DNA from: Plotosus lineatus
Lineage: Eukaryota; Chordata; Actinopteri; Siluriformes; Plotosidae
Assembly (NCBI GenBank): GCA_024760905.1
Contig: CM045733.1
Location: 32,199,001 to 32,263,000 of the forward strand
Length of the DNA stretch: 64,000 nucleotides
Direction: 5' to 3'
The position numbers were made by a program, and so were the translations under genes. This document shows, one piece after another, positions 21,716 through 33,650 of the stretch; position 1 is the stretch's first letter; every line of letters starts with the position of its first letter. Below the pieces are notes generated by a model. That model was not told the origin of the DNA and made no database searches. It was given only the letters and a program-made list of their open reading frames with translations.

Positions 21716-22271
21716 CAACTTGTAATTTTAATGACAGTTCTCTGTTCCAAAAAAGACATCGTAATACTGATGTGGCGACACCCTCAATAAACATTAAAGC
21801 TATATGAAGCAATCTGGAATGCTAAAATTTAAATGCAGCAACTCCTCAGGGCTTTAGCTAAACACTTCTCTGCCCTCACCTTAACATGCACAAGCTCCAT
21901 TCTGCTTGTTCATGCATGGTAGGGTTACATGCGAGCAGAGAAACATAGGAACATTTCATTGAATATTTTCCATCGGACCACAAGGCCCTGATTGGCAGTT
22001 TTACAGGATTCCAGTGGCTATGGATGACAGGTTTTTCTATGACCCTTTTTAAATGTCATAGGTTTTTGATTACTGTTGGGATATAAAGGCCATTGCAACC
22101 AATATAACAGTTAAAAATGTACTTTCACTAAACATCCTTCTTAAACAAAAAGCTTCAGCATTGTGGTAATTATATATATTTCCTTTTGTTAACTAACAAA
22201 ATAAAAAATCTGTTTATAGTTAGGTGGGCAACAAGTTACTATAGAAACACCAATAAATCTGAATAAGAACA
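21716..22271. other. No gene recognised
   Basis: AT-rich; no motif recognised. Confidence 0.5.
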
Positions 22272-22283
22272 TACAATATACCA

Positions 22284-22531
22284 TTCATTCATTTTCTGTA
22301 ACCACTTAATCCTAATTAGAGTCGCGGGGAGGCTGGCACCCATCCCAGCCGACTCCGGGCAGGGGCAGAGTACACCCTGGACAGTTCGCCAGGCCATCGC
22401 AGGGCAAAAACACACTGACCGCTTTGCAGCCTACTCTTGTCGAAAGTCAGCAATGGTTCTTTTAGATGACTCACACCATAGACAGTGAGAGACATGACTG
22501 GCTTTTGATAGCTGTTAGCTGCACTGGAGAC
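22284..22531 (-). repeat. SINE family B, 5'-truncated, L2-like tail
   Basis: Perfect 12-bp TSD ACAATATACCAT at 22272-22283 and 22532-22543. Minus-strand body (GTTAGCTGC...CTGACTTTCG on plus as TCGAAAGTCAGCAATGGTTC), then the L2-like tail ending (AATG)n. The tRNA head is missing. Confidence 0.88.
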
Positions 22532-22543
22532 ACAATATACCAT

Positions 22544-23270
22544 AAATAACAAATACCCATGATTTGCACTGCTGTTCGAACTGTACTGAATTAGAAATTT
22601 ATTCACACCTATTGAGTCAGATTCATTGGTGCTGTGGTATATAAAAATGTTTAATTATCTTACAGAACTTTCCAAGTTTCAACATCTTTCCTATATCAAG
22701 CAGTCAGTTCATTTTGTACTGTACCCAAGCTGTCATAGTGTGCAGATGGCTGACTTTGGTGTATTGAATGAATTTAAATAAATACTCCATTGCATATTCT
22801 CTCTTTACTGAGTCATGCAGAAGGATGTCCCACTGTGATATGAGAGCCCTTTTGTGAAGGTATGTTCACCACTGGCTTTGCCAAGTGAGTTTTTTGGCAT
22901 TATCTCAGCATGCAGACCTTTCTATGACATGCTTATTTATTCATTTTGCCCAAATGGCCAGTGCACTTCACACAACCTGTCAGTGTTATGACAGGTATTA
23001 TGTGCACATTATAGACAAGAATGGAGAAGGAGAGCGTACTAATGGCTGTCTGAAAAGCATCAAGCAGAAAGGGTACAACTATTATCATAACCAATATTGA
23101 GTGAATAAGCGTAATGAATGAGTGGTGGCAACACAGAGAGCTTCTTCCGATGAAGGCATTAAATATCCCAGCTCCAATGATTTCCAGGCAAGTGTCTGGC
23201 CATGCATGAAATGTGTCTTCTGAATTATCTTTGGGTTCCAAACTAAAACAGTGGTTTAGAATAAATTCTG
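22544..23270. other. No gene recognised
   Basis: No supported feature. Confidence 0.45.
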
Positions 23271-23317
23271 TTTTTATTATTATTATAATAGAGTTTCCTA
23301 TTTTCTTTTTTGGACTA

Positions 23318-23590
23318 TACAACTCCCCCAGTGCAGCTAATTGGGTTATCAAAGGCCGGCCACGTCTCTCACTGTCTATGGTGAGAGGTTCATGTAAAAG
23401 AACGATTGCTGACTTTTGTAAAGAGTAGCTGAAAAAGCCATCAGCATGTTTCTGTCTTTTGCTAAAGAATTGTGTCAGGAAGGGCATCCGACATAAAAAC
23501 CTATGCCAAATCAAATGTGCGAATCAGATGATTCTCTGTGGTGACCCTTGAAAAAGAGAAAAAGCCGAAAGGAAAAGAAGAAAGAAGAGA
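23318..23590 (+). repeat. SINE family C, head truncated, RTE-type tail
   Basis: Body GGGTTATCAAAGGCCGGCCA, then GTCAGGAAGGGCATCCGACA (RTE 5'-leader-like), then GATTCTCTGTGGTGACCC and GCCGAAAGGAAAAGAAG (RTE 3'-end-like). Confidence 0.88.
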
Positions 23591-23619
23591 TGTAGGATAT
23601 AACTCTCACCCAGTACACA

Positions 23620-23999
23620 ACCTTCGGGTATTTTGGGACAGCACAGATAGCCACAGATTTATTCAGCAGGGTTGAACGCTGCAGATTCCTGCCAGCAGCC
23701 GTCAGGCTTTTTATAGACAATGATTATCTAACATATAGTCTGCTCTCTGTCAATTATCAAATGGTTCAATAATTTGGTTCATTTTTCACATTACGCATGT
23801 GCAATATCTTGTGGGATATTATGTATATTCTGCATACTTTGATTAATTGTATGGGTCTTTTAAGTCCTTTCCCCCATGAGTTGTTTATTAATTTATTTTG
23901 ACATATTTGGGATTGGTTGGGTGCTTCTGTTGAACAAAGTCAAGGATTATTAAAGTATTTTTCTATTTTGTTTTATTTTATTCTATTCTATTCCAGGAA
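23620..23999 (+). mobile_element. Rex1-like LINE 3' end
   Basis: Reads RCRFLPAAVRLFIDN in one frame, the C-terminal end seen in Rex1/Babar-type proteins, then an AT-rich 3' untranslated part and a short tandem tail (TATTC)n. Confidence 0.55.
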
Positions 24000-24455
24000 A
24001 TGTGACTTTAAGACATGGATTCATATGCATATAAAGACCAGTGCTCAGCATCAAGTCAGAAAATGACAGGCCACACAGAAGGCTAGAATGTATAATTCTA
24101 TAGATTATGTTATACAACATACTATTTAAATACATTTGGCTGTGAAAACAACATCAATTTGACTTCTACTCATTTGTGTTTCACCACATCTCTTTCATTC
24201 CCAGTGAAGCAGTAAGACATGCCTTTTAAGGTTTCCACTATACTGTATCCACACGGCCATACATCACATTCACAGCGAAGGATTAGTTAGCAAAATATCA
24301 GATATGTATAAACAGTTTATTTTGGAAAGTGGCATGCCAGTGTAGAAACGTCCCAGGACAGGATAAATGATTCATCTCTATCATCAGATGAATGTGATAT
24401 GCCTATGCCTAGTGATGTTGCATGGTACATATTTACTGAATTACATTAAAAAAAT
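24000..24455. other. No gene recognised
   Basis: No supported feature. Confidence 0.45.
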
Positions 24456-24462
24456 TATACTC

Positions 24463-24888
24463 ATCCGCTAGCGCTACCGCAGGTCGTTCATTCCCACCGC
24501 TGTCAGACTGTACAACGCCACTTTGTAACTGTCTATGAAAATACCGGTTATGTGCAATAAAAACCCCGTGCACTTTAATCAACCACATCTACCCCACTGT
24601 GACTGTGAACCATATCAACCCATCTACTCTGCCCTCAGATACATGTACACTTGAATATAGGCCAGTCTACAAAGTTGTTCCCTTCTTTTCTTTTTTATTG
24701 TATATTACTTTATACTATTTATGTATCTATTTAATTATTTACTTATATAATATATATGTATGTGTGTATGTTTGTATTTGTATCTATTTTTGCACCCCCT
24801 ACTGATGATACCTCAAGAGCCTGTAACAGTGAATTTCTCCATTGTGCGATTAATAAAGCTGTATCTTATCTTATCTTATCTTATCCTT
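24463..24888 (+). mobile_element. Rex1-like LINE 3' end with (TTATC)n tail
   Basis: Starts RYRRSFIPTAVRLYNATL and a stop, then a 3' untranslated region ending GAATTTCTCCATTGTGCG, AATAAAG and (TTATC)n at 24859-24885. This end structure is typical of Rex1-like fish LINEs. Confidence 0.7.
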
Positions 24889-26355
24889 TTTTTAAAAAAA
24901 CATTTTAAATTTCAAATCATGCGAAAAAATTATTAAAATGTTCCCATGTTCAAGGAACGCATAAAGTTGCCAAGTCACAGGATTGCAAGAGATACATGCC
25001 CAGTAAACAGAATAATTAAGAATATTTGTTCCAATGGGTGTTCAACCAAAACCTCTGTAGTGAGTGTCCCTTGAGGCTAAGTCACTTGATGGTCTGTTAG
25101 AATGAGATAAAAACCTTCAGTGCTCAGCAAGTTATCTGTCATTTTAATATAACACACATTCTCAGAGTTTCTTATTTCTCTCTAGGCACTTGACCATTAC
25201 TTGTTGTCTTAGTGTTCCTTTTTGTATTTGCAACTGAAAAGTCTTTGTGATCAGCAGTGAGCTGAGTAGAATAAAAATCCCTCCAGTGTGGAAAAAAAAG
25301 CTGTTCAGAAAACATACCCTGAGCCTGAATAAAAGAAAGAGTTCAATACATTCTAATTAATTATTGCATGCATAGTGCTAATAAAATGATTCTTATACAG
25401 AATATTATATGAGTGTAGATCAATAAGTAATTCCTCCTCAGTCAATACATCTTTATAAATGAACAGATTGTGGGGAAAGTTAACAGCTTGCAGCCTGGTA
25501 CACAAAGCGACTGTGAAACATAGATACCATTGCTTTTGGTGCATTTATGACATCACTGAACCCAAGTATCGAATCCAGTTTGGAAAAATTCCAGCATTTG
25601 TTTCTTGTCTTATGACTTTACAGACACGTTAACTTCATTCAGATCTTTGAACCTGAAGCTACATAGGATGTCCTTAATTATCCTGAACTGGTAGGTGACT
25701 GAAGGTGCTGAATCAGAGCTGTTATGTGGATGAGTGGTATTGAATTATTGAGCAGTCTGCCAAAAAAAATAAACAAAAGTAAATAAATAAATAAAACAAT
25801 ATACATTATAATTTTTCTTAAAATGCTTTTCTATGCACGTATCTATGCTTCTTTGTAAGCAGAGGTGCAGTCCTTTGTTCCCTGTGTATGGTACCTATTA
25901 TTTTTCTGCTTTGAGGATCAACATACAGAATTTTGCAGGACTGTCAGCATTTCTCTTCTCATTTTTTTTCCATTATTCTTGTTCTTGTGTGGCATATGAT
26001 TAGGTTTGGTTCCATGAACCTGTCCTGTGCATCCATTCATACATTATTTACATCAGCTGGAACCTTTCTTAGCTGAATTTAGGTGAAAGCTGACCTTGGA
26101 AAGGTCATAAATCTAGGGCTTGCACAGACTTTTTTGTTGTTGTTAGTTTTTTGTTGATCAGTTTTAGGACTCGTTTCCATCCATATCTGGAACAGCATAA
26201 CTGATTTTAAGATTGCTCCAAAAATCTGTGTACCAAACCCGGACCTGAATGAATGCTCACTTGAGTGCACTTATGGGAAGGCATAATAGCAATGGTGGCC
26301 TGTGCAGGCATCTATTTCTCTGTCACATGCCAATTATTAAAAAAAACATAAACTG
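24889..26355. other. No gene recognised
   Basis: About 1.5 kb without motifs or named repeats; only short open frames. Confidence 0.5.
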
Positions 26356-26359
26356 AAGA

Positions 26360-26695
26360 GTATTGCATAGTGGCATAGTGATGAGCAAGAAGATCCTGGG
26401 CTTGCGTCGCAGTCTCAAAAGTGGTGTATCTCTCTAGAGTTTGCATTTTCTTTCTGTGTCTATACTGTATATGTTTCCTCTGGTTACTTTATTTTCCTCA
26501 TACAGTGCAAATTAGGCTAATTGGACGTTCCAGATTGTGTGAGTGTATATGGTTATATGTTGCCCTGCGATAGTCTCATCTGTTGAGCAGTTCAGGGTTT
26601 ACCTCTACTCCCAGAGTCAGCTGAGATAGACTCCAGCCTCCCTGCTACCCTAATAGGATTAAGCAGATCGATAATTGAATTAATCAATGAAGAGG
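26360..26695 (+). repeat. Old SINE family A with L2-like tail
   Basis: Decayed head (GCATAGTGGCATAGTGATGA, GATCCTGGG), CAGAGTCAGCTGAGATAGAC and AATAGGATTAAGCAG tail. More diverged than other A copies. Confidence 0.75.
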
Positions 26696-27120
26696 AGAAA
26701 CAGAGAAGAGAAAGGCAAGACAGCAACTTGCACAAAGTAGCCATATGCAATTGCTATGATGGAAAAACACAATCATAAACCACACTACCAAAAATTTATG
26801 GACACCTGACTACCAAATCCACATGTGGCTCTTGCCCTAATAGAAAATGTTATCTAAACACTAGTACACAGTGCTCTAACTCTCCAAATATGGGCACCAC
26901 AGTTCGTAAGATCTACTCATACCATTATAAGATGGCATACTTCAGCAACCTACATATGATCAGGTCAACCTCTCATCAGGACATACCTGAGTGTTGTTGC
27001 TATTCCTAATCATTACCCGGCATGATAAATTTAAACATGGCTTTCACTTATATAATAAAGACTAATACACCTTGGCTCGGCTTCACACACTTTGCCCTTT
27101 GCATTACTTAGTGGGTTTTT
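26696..27120. other. No gene recognised
   Basis: No supported feature. Confidence 0.45.
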
Positions 27121-27139
27121 ATATATATATATATTTTAA

Positions 27140-28660
27140 TAAAATATACATATATTTTAGATTCATTACACACAAATGAAGTAGTTCAAGCATTTTATTG
27201 TTTTAATATTGATAATTTTGGCAAAAAAGTAAAGAAAAACCAGAAATCCCTATCTCAAAAAATTAGCATATTTCACCCGACCAATAAAAAAGTGTTTTTT
27301 CATACAAAAAATGTCAACCTTCAAATAATTATGTTCAGTTATGCACTGAATACTTGGTCGGGAATCCTTTTTCAGAAATGACTGCTTCAATGCGGCGTGG
27401 CATGGAGGCAATCAGCCTGTGGCACTGCTGAGGTGTTATGGAGGCCCAGGATGCTTCGATAGCGGCCTTAAGCTCATCCACAGTGTTGGGTCTGGTGTCT
27501 CTCAACTTTCTCTTCACAATATCCCACAGATTCTCTATGGGGTTCAGGTCAGGAGAGTTGGCAGGCCAATTGAGCACAGTAATACCATGGTCAGTAAACC
27601 ATTTAGCAGTGGTTTTGGCACTGTGAGCAGGTGCCAGGTCGTGCTGAAAAATGAAATCTTCATCTCCATAAAGCTTTTCAGCAGATGGAAGCATGAAGTG
27701 CTCCAAAATCTCCTGATAGCTAGCTGCATTGACCCTGCCCTTGATAAAACACAGTGGACCAACACCAGCTGACATGGCACCCCAGACCATTACTGACTGT
27801 GGGTACTTCACACTGGACTTGACACTGGACACTGGACATTTTGGCATTTCCTTCTCCCCAGTCTTCCTCCAGACTCTGGCACCTTGATTTCTGAATGACA
27901 GGCAAAATTTGCTTTCATCCGAAAAAAGTACAACAGTACTTCTCTGTAGGCTAGGGCAGGCGCTTCTGCCGCTGTTTCTGGTTCAAAAGTGGCTTGACCT
28001 GGGGATTGCGGCACCTGTAGCCTATTTTCTGCACACACCTGTGGCTCTGGATGTTTCTACTCCAGACTCAGTCCACTGCTTCCACAGGTCCTCCAAGCTC
28101 TGGAATCGGCCCTTCTCCACAATCTTCCTCAGGGTCCGGTCACCTCTTCTGGTTGTGCAGTGTTTTCTGCCACACTTTTTCCTTCCCACAGACGTCCCAC
28201 TGAGGTGCCTTGATACAGCACTCTGGGAACAGCCTATTCACTCAGAGATTTCTTTCTGTGTCTTACCCTCTTGCTTGAGGGTGTCAATGATGGCCTTCTG
28301 GACAGCAGTCAGGTCGGCAGTCTTACCCATGATTGCGGTTTTGAGTAATGAACCAGGCTGGGAGTTTTTAAAAGCCTCAGGAATCTTTTGCAGGTGTTTA
28401 GAGTTAATTGGTTGATTCAGATGATTAGGTTAATAGCTCGTTTAGACTACCTGAACATGATATGCTAATTTTTTTGAGATAGGAATTTTGGGTTTTCATG
28501 AGCTGTATGCCAAAATCATCAGTATTAAAACAATAAAAGACCTGAAATATTTCAGTTGGTGTGCAACAAATCTAAAATATATGAAAGTTTAATTTTTATC
28601 AGTACATTACAGAAAATAATGAACTTTATCGCAATGTACTAATTTTTTGAGAAGGACCTG
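27140..28660 (-). mobile_element. Tc1-like DNA transposon (copy A), dead
   Basis: Long inverted repeats of about 150-200 bp. The right end finishes TTGAGAAGGACCTG before TA (28661-28662). Matching inner blocks include CTCAAAAAATTAGCATAT at 27256 and GATATGCTAATTTTTTTGAG at 28459. The outermost left end has been replaced by an AT run (27121-27135). The transposase is on the minus strand. Confidence 0.9.
27335..28330 (-). pseudogene. Tc1 transposase pseudogene (DD34E)
   Basis: The start is taken at ATG 28330-28328, reading MGKTADLTAVQKAIIDTLK, a paired-type DNA-binding N-terminus. In-frame stops (after KEISE, and near VCRK) and frame changes break the middle. First Asp in FSDESKF. The last 170 codons (27335-27847) are intact and hold FQHDLAPAHSAK (second Asp) and SPDLNPIENLWD (Glu), exactly 34 residues apart, the Tc1 signature. 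The enzyme would cut and paste at TA; this copy cannot make a full protein. Confidence 0.9.
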
Positions 28661-28662
28661 TA

Positions 28663-28960
28663 AATGTTTTAAATAAATAATTCTACTGAATAAAAGCTCA
28701 TCTACAATTGATGAAAATTTCAAACAAATGAATTTTTAAAATACAATTTTTTTGGTTTGTAGACGCCAAATCAAGTCTGCCTCTTGCGGAAAATTATTGT
28801 AAAATAACTTCTGTAACTATCGAGGAGAAGGCTTTTTTTTAATTTGGATAGCTTGTGCCCAATCCTTTTCTTGACTGAATAAAATATGTTTAAATGAAAA
28901 TCAAACCAAATCAAGTGAATCATTCTCCAAGCTCTGCACATTTTGTGTATGGGAAGCTGT
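28663..28960. other. No gene recognised
   Basis: AT-rich, no motif. Confidence 0.45.
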
Positions 28961-28974
28961 ATTCATATTTGCAG

Positions 28975-29520
28975 TGATATAAAATTATGCACCCTTGTTA
29001 AAATCCTGGATTTTTGCAATGTAAAAAATAACATCAATATAAATAATTTCAGAATTTTTATAACTTTAGTATTTTAATCTAACCTGTAAAATTCAAGAGG
29101 AAGATGGATGGATATGGGTCATCAAACAAAGCTGAGCTGACTCAATTTTTGCTCCAAGAGTGGTGAAAAGTCAAGATGCATGAAAACGGTGATTACATTA
29201 TCAGAGTTATTCCACTAAATATTGATTTCTGAACTCATCCCAAGTTCAAACATTGGTATTGAAATGGTTTAAATTGAATATGATATGATTTCTTGGCATT
29301 AATTTTATGTCTCAAAACACTGCATCATTTTTAATTATTTTTATTAGTTTGTGCTAGTTGTCATTTTCTTCAATTAAATTTGAGAGTAATTGAACTGGAA
29401 ATTGGGAGAAATAGTAGTTTGGAAAAATAATAAAAAGTATTTATGTTTTTAAACACATACCTATGAATGATGCAACATGAAAAACTAATAGCTTAGTAGT
29501 AGTTTCTTAATTTTTTCCTA
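28975..29520 (+). mobile_element. Possible Tc1/mariner-like relic
   Basis: Blocks such as ATTATGCACCCTTGTT, AGATGGATGGATATGGGTCA and ATTCCACTAAATATTGATTT resemble a degenerate fish Tc1/mariner element's C-terminal coding and end sequence (for example ATGCATGAAAACGGTGATTA, like RMKTVI). No full TIR pair could be confirmed by eye. Confidence 0.35.
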
Positions 29521-29627
29521 ATTGTAATACATTTTTCCTAATTTAAAATAATAAAAAATTTCCCTTTTGTATGTCTAATAAGAAACATTGAGAACCAGAG
29601 TGGTCTAATGAACAGAAATGGTGTTTT

Positions 29628-29667
<40 letters not shown>
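29628..29667. repeat. (TTG)n microsatellite
   Basis: About 13 TTG units followed by T-runs. Confidence 0.95.
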
Positions 29668-29875
29668 GTTTTTTTGTTTTTTTTTTTGCTTTTTTTTTGG
29701 CAAATTGCATGAACATTTATACACTATAAAAAACACAAGTGTCAGATATGCACTCACCTTAATTTCAAATATTTTATGGTGAAATGAGAATAGATTATTC
29801 TGGCATGTATAGACTTTATCCATCTGTCAAATTTTCACCTCAATTCAGTTTTTTCTTTCTTTTTATTTTGTCAGA

Positions 29876-29883
29876 TCTCTCTC

Positions 29884-29954
<71 letters not shown>
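29876..29954. repeat. (CT)n microsatellite
   Basis: About 75 bp of CT repeats with one GT interruption. Confidence 0.95.
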
Positions 29955-29955
<1 letters not shown>

Positions 29956-30089
29956 AGGCCTTAATAATGTATTTCCTATTTTTTTTGTAAAGTTAGAAGA
30001 CCTTGTTTCTAAATTTGACCTTGTTTCTAAATTTGAAGTGGATGTATTGTCAGACATTAAATGACAAAAAATGACATTTTCTTAACAGT

Positions 30090-30399
30090 TTAATTCTAAT
30101 TACAATAATGGGGAGGCTGGTGCCCATCTCAGCCAACTCTGGGCAAGGGCAGAGTACACCCTGGACAGCTCACCAGGCTATTGCAGGTTAAAAACATGCT
30201 GATGGCTATGCAGCCTACTCTTGATAAACGTTAGCAATGGTTCTTTTACATGCCTCCCACCATAGACAGTGACAAGGCCAGTCTTTAATAACCAGTTAGC
30301 TGCACTGGAGGGACAGCAGTGACAACTGTTGACAGTGGGGTTTGAACCTCAACCTTAGCATCGGCAATCCAGCACCTTTCCACCGGGCCACCACTGCCC

Positions 30400-30400
<1 letters not shown>
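30090..30400 (-). repeat. SINE family B with L2-like tail
   Basis: On the minus strand a head with GGGGCAGTGGTGGCCCGGTG and GGTTCAAACCCC-type B box, the B body, then the L2-like tail (GGCTGGTGCCCATCTCAGCC on plus). Followed by (ATT)n. Confidence 0.85.

Positions 30401-30446
<46 letters not shown>
30401..30446. repeat. (ATT)n microsatellite
   Basis: About 15 ATT units between the SINE head and the RLE LINE relic. Confidence 0.95.
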
Positions 30447-30450
<4 letters not shown>

Positions 30451-30523
30451 GATTATAGTTAAAAATTTATATGCAGCAGAGAGGGATCTGGTGATCCTGA
30501 CATAGTCAGGCTGGTTAGACTCA

Positions 30524-30751
30524 TCAGCAGCTCAGGGCCCTCACCCTCTCGAACCCACCAAGAACTTTCCGGAGAATATGGAGACTCCCCAACACTTCAG
30601 CCTTCTGCACTACCCAGACTATCAGAAGAGCTGTGTTTCCAGTAGCAAACCCGCGCACTCGCTTGATCTCTGTCAGTAGATCAGGAAGTACCAAACCAAG
30701 GGCACCGAGGATAATGGGGAGTCGGATGACTGTGTAATTGGATACAAGCAA
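30524..30751 (-). pseudogene. RLE LINE C-terminal tail
   Basis: 75 codons: PIILGALGLVLPDLLTEIKR and GSLHILRKVLGG. RLE LINE proteins end with a similar IGALG...LG-AHILRKVL segment. Confidence 0.7.
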
Positions 30752-30806
30752 AACATTTCATAGGTGAGGTCTGCGTATTTTGCATGTTTTTCCTGAATCT
30801 TCCCAA

Positions 30807-31241
30807 TCACTTTGCTGCCAAAAGGGACAAAGAATTCAATAATATTAATAATTTCATTGGCTTGTCAAAAAGGACAAGATTAGGCTTATTGGCTTCAATT
30901 CTCCTCAGACTGTAAATGTGCCGATTCCATAGAAGCTTAAAATCATCATTTTCAATGACTCCCTGGACATGATCAGGGTCATACCATGAGTGGACCTCTG
31001 AGTCAAAACCACAAGCATGACGAAGACAATAGTAAAATGAACGTGCAATGCTAACATGTCTTTTTAAGTAAGAAGTTTGTGCCAAAGCAGGACAACCACT
31101 GACAAGGTGTTGAACAGTCTCATTAAATTCATTACATAATCTACATTTGGAATTGATATTTTCCCTTAACATATTACATTGATGATTGCGTGTTGGAAGT
31201 GACTGGTCCAGACCAGCAAAAAAAAAAGCCATTAGTTTCAC
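30807..31241 (-). pseudogene. RLE LINE CCHC finger and endonuclease part
   Basis: 144 codons. CRLCNEFNETVQHLVSGCPA is the CxxC...HxxxxC finger that precedes the restriction-like endonuclease. RRIEANKPNLVLFDK corresponds to the KPD...D-K core, with the usual Asp after KP replaced by Asn. The end of the frame is out of register. Confidence 0.75.
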
Positions 31242-31305
31242 TTTTGAGGCCAGACGACTTCATCCAGGCAAAGAAGACAGTAGGATTACTATTCTGTTCA
31301 ACACA

Positions 31306-31641
31306 CTACACATAAACATGATGCAGCGATTTTGCAGAAAGTTGCTCCTTGAAATGTCGACTTTGAGTTGATTTTGTAAATGAATTCACCCGGTTGACAT
31401 ACATTGATGTACCGTCCAGCAGTACCTCACCATCAACACAATCAAGAGTAAAGTTGAGATTCTGAGCAACTACCCTGGCATGTTTGAAATAGCTGTGAAA
31501 GTCCTTGCTTTCATCATGAGTCTTCACATACTTCACAAGAATATCATCAGATAAATAAATATGTGCAAAAGTAAACAGCAATAGATGATCGTGAAGAGCT
31601 TCCACATTGATCAAACCTTGCCCTCCAGAATTGATTGACAT
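31306..31641 (-). pseudogene. RLE LINE region between RT and CCHC finger
   Basis: Starts SINSGGQGLINVEALHDH, matching the GGRGLISVE-like motif found after the RT thumb in this LINE group. No catalytic residues of its own. Confidence 0.65.
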
Positions 31642-32026
31642 ATATAAACGATTGAGAGAGGAGCAAGGGTGGTGAGCTCAATTATCTGACATGATCCTTT
31701 TTGTAAGGCAATCAAGGCCCATGAGATCGTCTTCTGTCCATGATACCAAAAGAATATGATAGGACAGGCACTGGAAACATTTTTGTGGCTTTGACTGTTT
31801 CTCACATTCAGCTCCGAACTCCAGATTGTTTTGAGACGAGATTTGTATTCTGCCCATAGTTTGTCTTTGATGTGGGCTTTCTGGAGCTTTTCGGAACTTG
31901 CATCCCTAAATAGGTTTAAGATTTGCCTTCCATGAGATGCTCAATAACCCCCCTTAACTCAACAGATCCATTATTGACTGACTTGCCACGCCTTAAGTGG
32001 CATTATATGTATATACATATAAAATG

Positions 32027-32091
<65 letters not shown>
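32027..32091. repeat. (AT)n microsatellite inside RLE LINE coding region
   Basis: About 62 bp of AT, placed shortly after the MDD catalytic box codons on the minus strand. Confidence 0.95.
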
Positions 32092-32092
<1 letters not shown>

Positions 32093-32321
32093 CATTATAT
32101 TTGTCGAGCTCGAATGCCATTCCAATATTCTGTAAGGACTCAACAATGTAAATTTGGTCTTTCAAATTGGAATCTCCTTTGGTAGTCAGTTTGATGTCAT
32201 CCATGTAGAGGAGGTGAGTAAGAGGTGTTGGAGATCTGTGCTGAGGTAGTCCTAGATATAGCCTTCCATATTGTTGAGCATAAAACTCAATGGATTGAGT
32301 GACAGGTGAAAAATCAAAGGA

Positions 32322-32828
32322 CTAAAAAAATCTCCTTGGAATATTCCTCTCTTGATGGAAGTAGACTCTGGTTTTAACCTGCTCTTGCAAGTACATTTCA
32401 CGGTTAGTTGACCAGCAACTCATTAAAGACTTGAGCCAAAGTAGTAGTTGCTCAGGAAGACCAAAACCCTGCAATGACTTCAGAATCCATTCATGAGGGA
32501 CAGAGTCATATGCCTTTTTGTAATCAATCCAATACATTGAGAGGTTTCGATGATACGTTTTTGCCTCTTCAATAAGAATTTTCTGGACCAATAATTGATC
32601 CTTGCATCCCCAACACCCCTTTCTGGCTCCTTTCTGCTTCCAGTAAATAATTTCATTGGAAGAGCAGTAGGATAACACGATATTTGTCAAACACCCTGTA
32701 AATATTTTGTGCATAATACTGTATTCAAACATGTGAAAGGGTGGTAATTTTTGGGATCGGTCAAGTGGCGTCTTTGGGAGTATTGTACAACCTTTGCAGA
32801 ACCATGAAGGGACATCCTCTGTGTTCAT
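32322..32828 (-). pseudogene. RLE LINE reverse transcriptase, fingers and motif A
   Basis: 168 codons: KGARKGCWGCKDQLLVQKIL, SMYWIDYKKAYDSVPHEWI (motif A with catalytic Asp). The catalytic MDDIKL box appears in another frame at about 32190-32204. Confidence 0.82.
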
Positions 32829-32872
32829 TAGAGAATTGAAAGAAGTAAGAAGGATTCTTATTATTAAGAAAG

Positions 32873-32958
<86 letters not shown>
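32873..32958. repeat. (ATT)n-(AGT)n compound microsatellite
   Basis: ATT run to 32910, then AGT run to 32958. It separates the RLE LINE from the next element. Confidence 0.95.
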
Positions 32959-33247
32959 TTACTACCGTATTAGTATAGTAATAATTATTACTACCGTATT
33001 CGATGTAATAAGAACCCTACTCCAATAACCCCCCTCAATGTTTTTTATCTTACGTCTAATAACTGCCTATGTGTACTGGTAGCAAAATCGTAGATGAAAC
33101 TTACCAATTGTATTCGATAAAATGGTAAAATGAGGTGTTCACTGTTTGTAAAAGTGAGGTTACACGGGATTTCAAGATCCCCTGCCACTGGAGAATGTCT
33201 ATAATGTTCATCAGTAAAAATACATTTGATTGTTCCGCTGTGCTTTA

Positions 33248-33419
33248 AAAAACAGAAAATATTTTGCTGTGTTCTCTTGGTAAATGTCCAACCGATGAAC
33301 CATTAGAAACTGCTACAGCAAAACTATGGGATGTTCTGATTAAATGGAGTGATGAGTCAGATATGGATTTATCAGAAAGTGATGACGAGTATTTTTCACC
33401 CGATTCTCCTGCTCACTAA
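33248..33419 (+). pseudogene. Acidic C-terminal-like frame, unknown
   Basis: A short frame with no start reads LWDVLIKWSDESDMDLSESD then DEYFSPDSPAH and a stop. Acidic tails of this kind occur in transposases of pogo and piggyBac type, but I cannot assign it. It is upstream of RTE#4 inside the candidate TIR element. Confidence 0.3.
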
Positions 33420-33634
33420 CTTCGTAAATTTAAAGATGTTCCTGGTCATGTGCTTGTTTGTGTTGATTGGTTCAATGTGCCAAGTTCTGGTTCAATGTGC
33501 CATGTGCTAAAGTTGACATTCATGTTGATTGGCTCGATTTTACATCTGGGGAAAATATTTAAAGGAACAGCACCAGGAGAGAAAATTAAAGGGTCTTTAA
33601 AAAAAATGCTGTTTTCTGTTTATTTTCAGCTTTC

Positions 33635-33650
33635 ATGTAAGTAAAAATGG
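33635..33650. repeat. RTE#4 target-site duplication, left copy
   Basis: ATGTAAGTAAAAATGG; the right copy at 36771-36785 reads ATGTAAGTAATTTGG. Similar but not identical, in keeping with an older insertion than RTE#1 or #5. Confidence 0.75.

Larger units (their letters stand above)
30480..32865 (-). mobile_element. RLE-type LINE relic (R4/NeSL-like)
   Basis: Minus-strand LINE in which the endonuclease lies after the RT, unlike the other LINEs here. Order on the minus strand: RT fingers/palm (32322-32828), catalytic MDD box (near 32204), middle (31306-31641), CCHC finger and endonuclease (30807-31241), C-terminus (30524-30751). All are separated by frameshifts, and an AT microsatellite sits inside the coding region. 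R4, NeSL and Rex6-like groups are the alternatives. Confidence 0.8.

Noticed and set aside
27419..28415. Plus-strand frames across the Tc1 element
   Set aside because: Antisense of the Tc1 transposase, which is recognisable on the minus strand by its DD34E motif.
33248..33419. Exon of a host gene (acidic frame)
   Set aside because: No splice partner or start, no recognised domain, and it lies between two mobile elements. Kept only as a low-confidence transposon relic.
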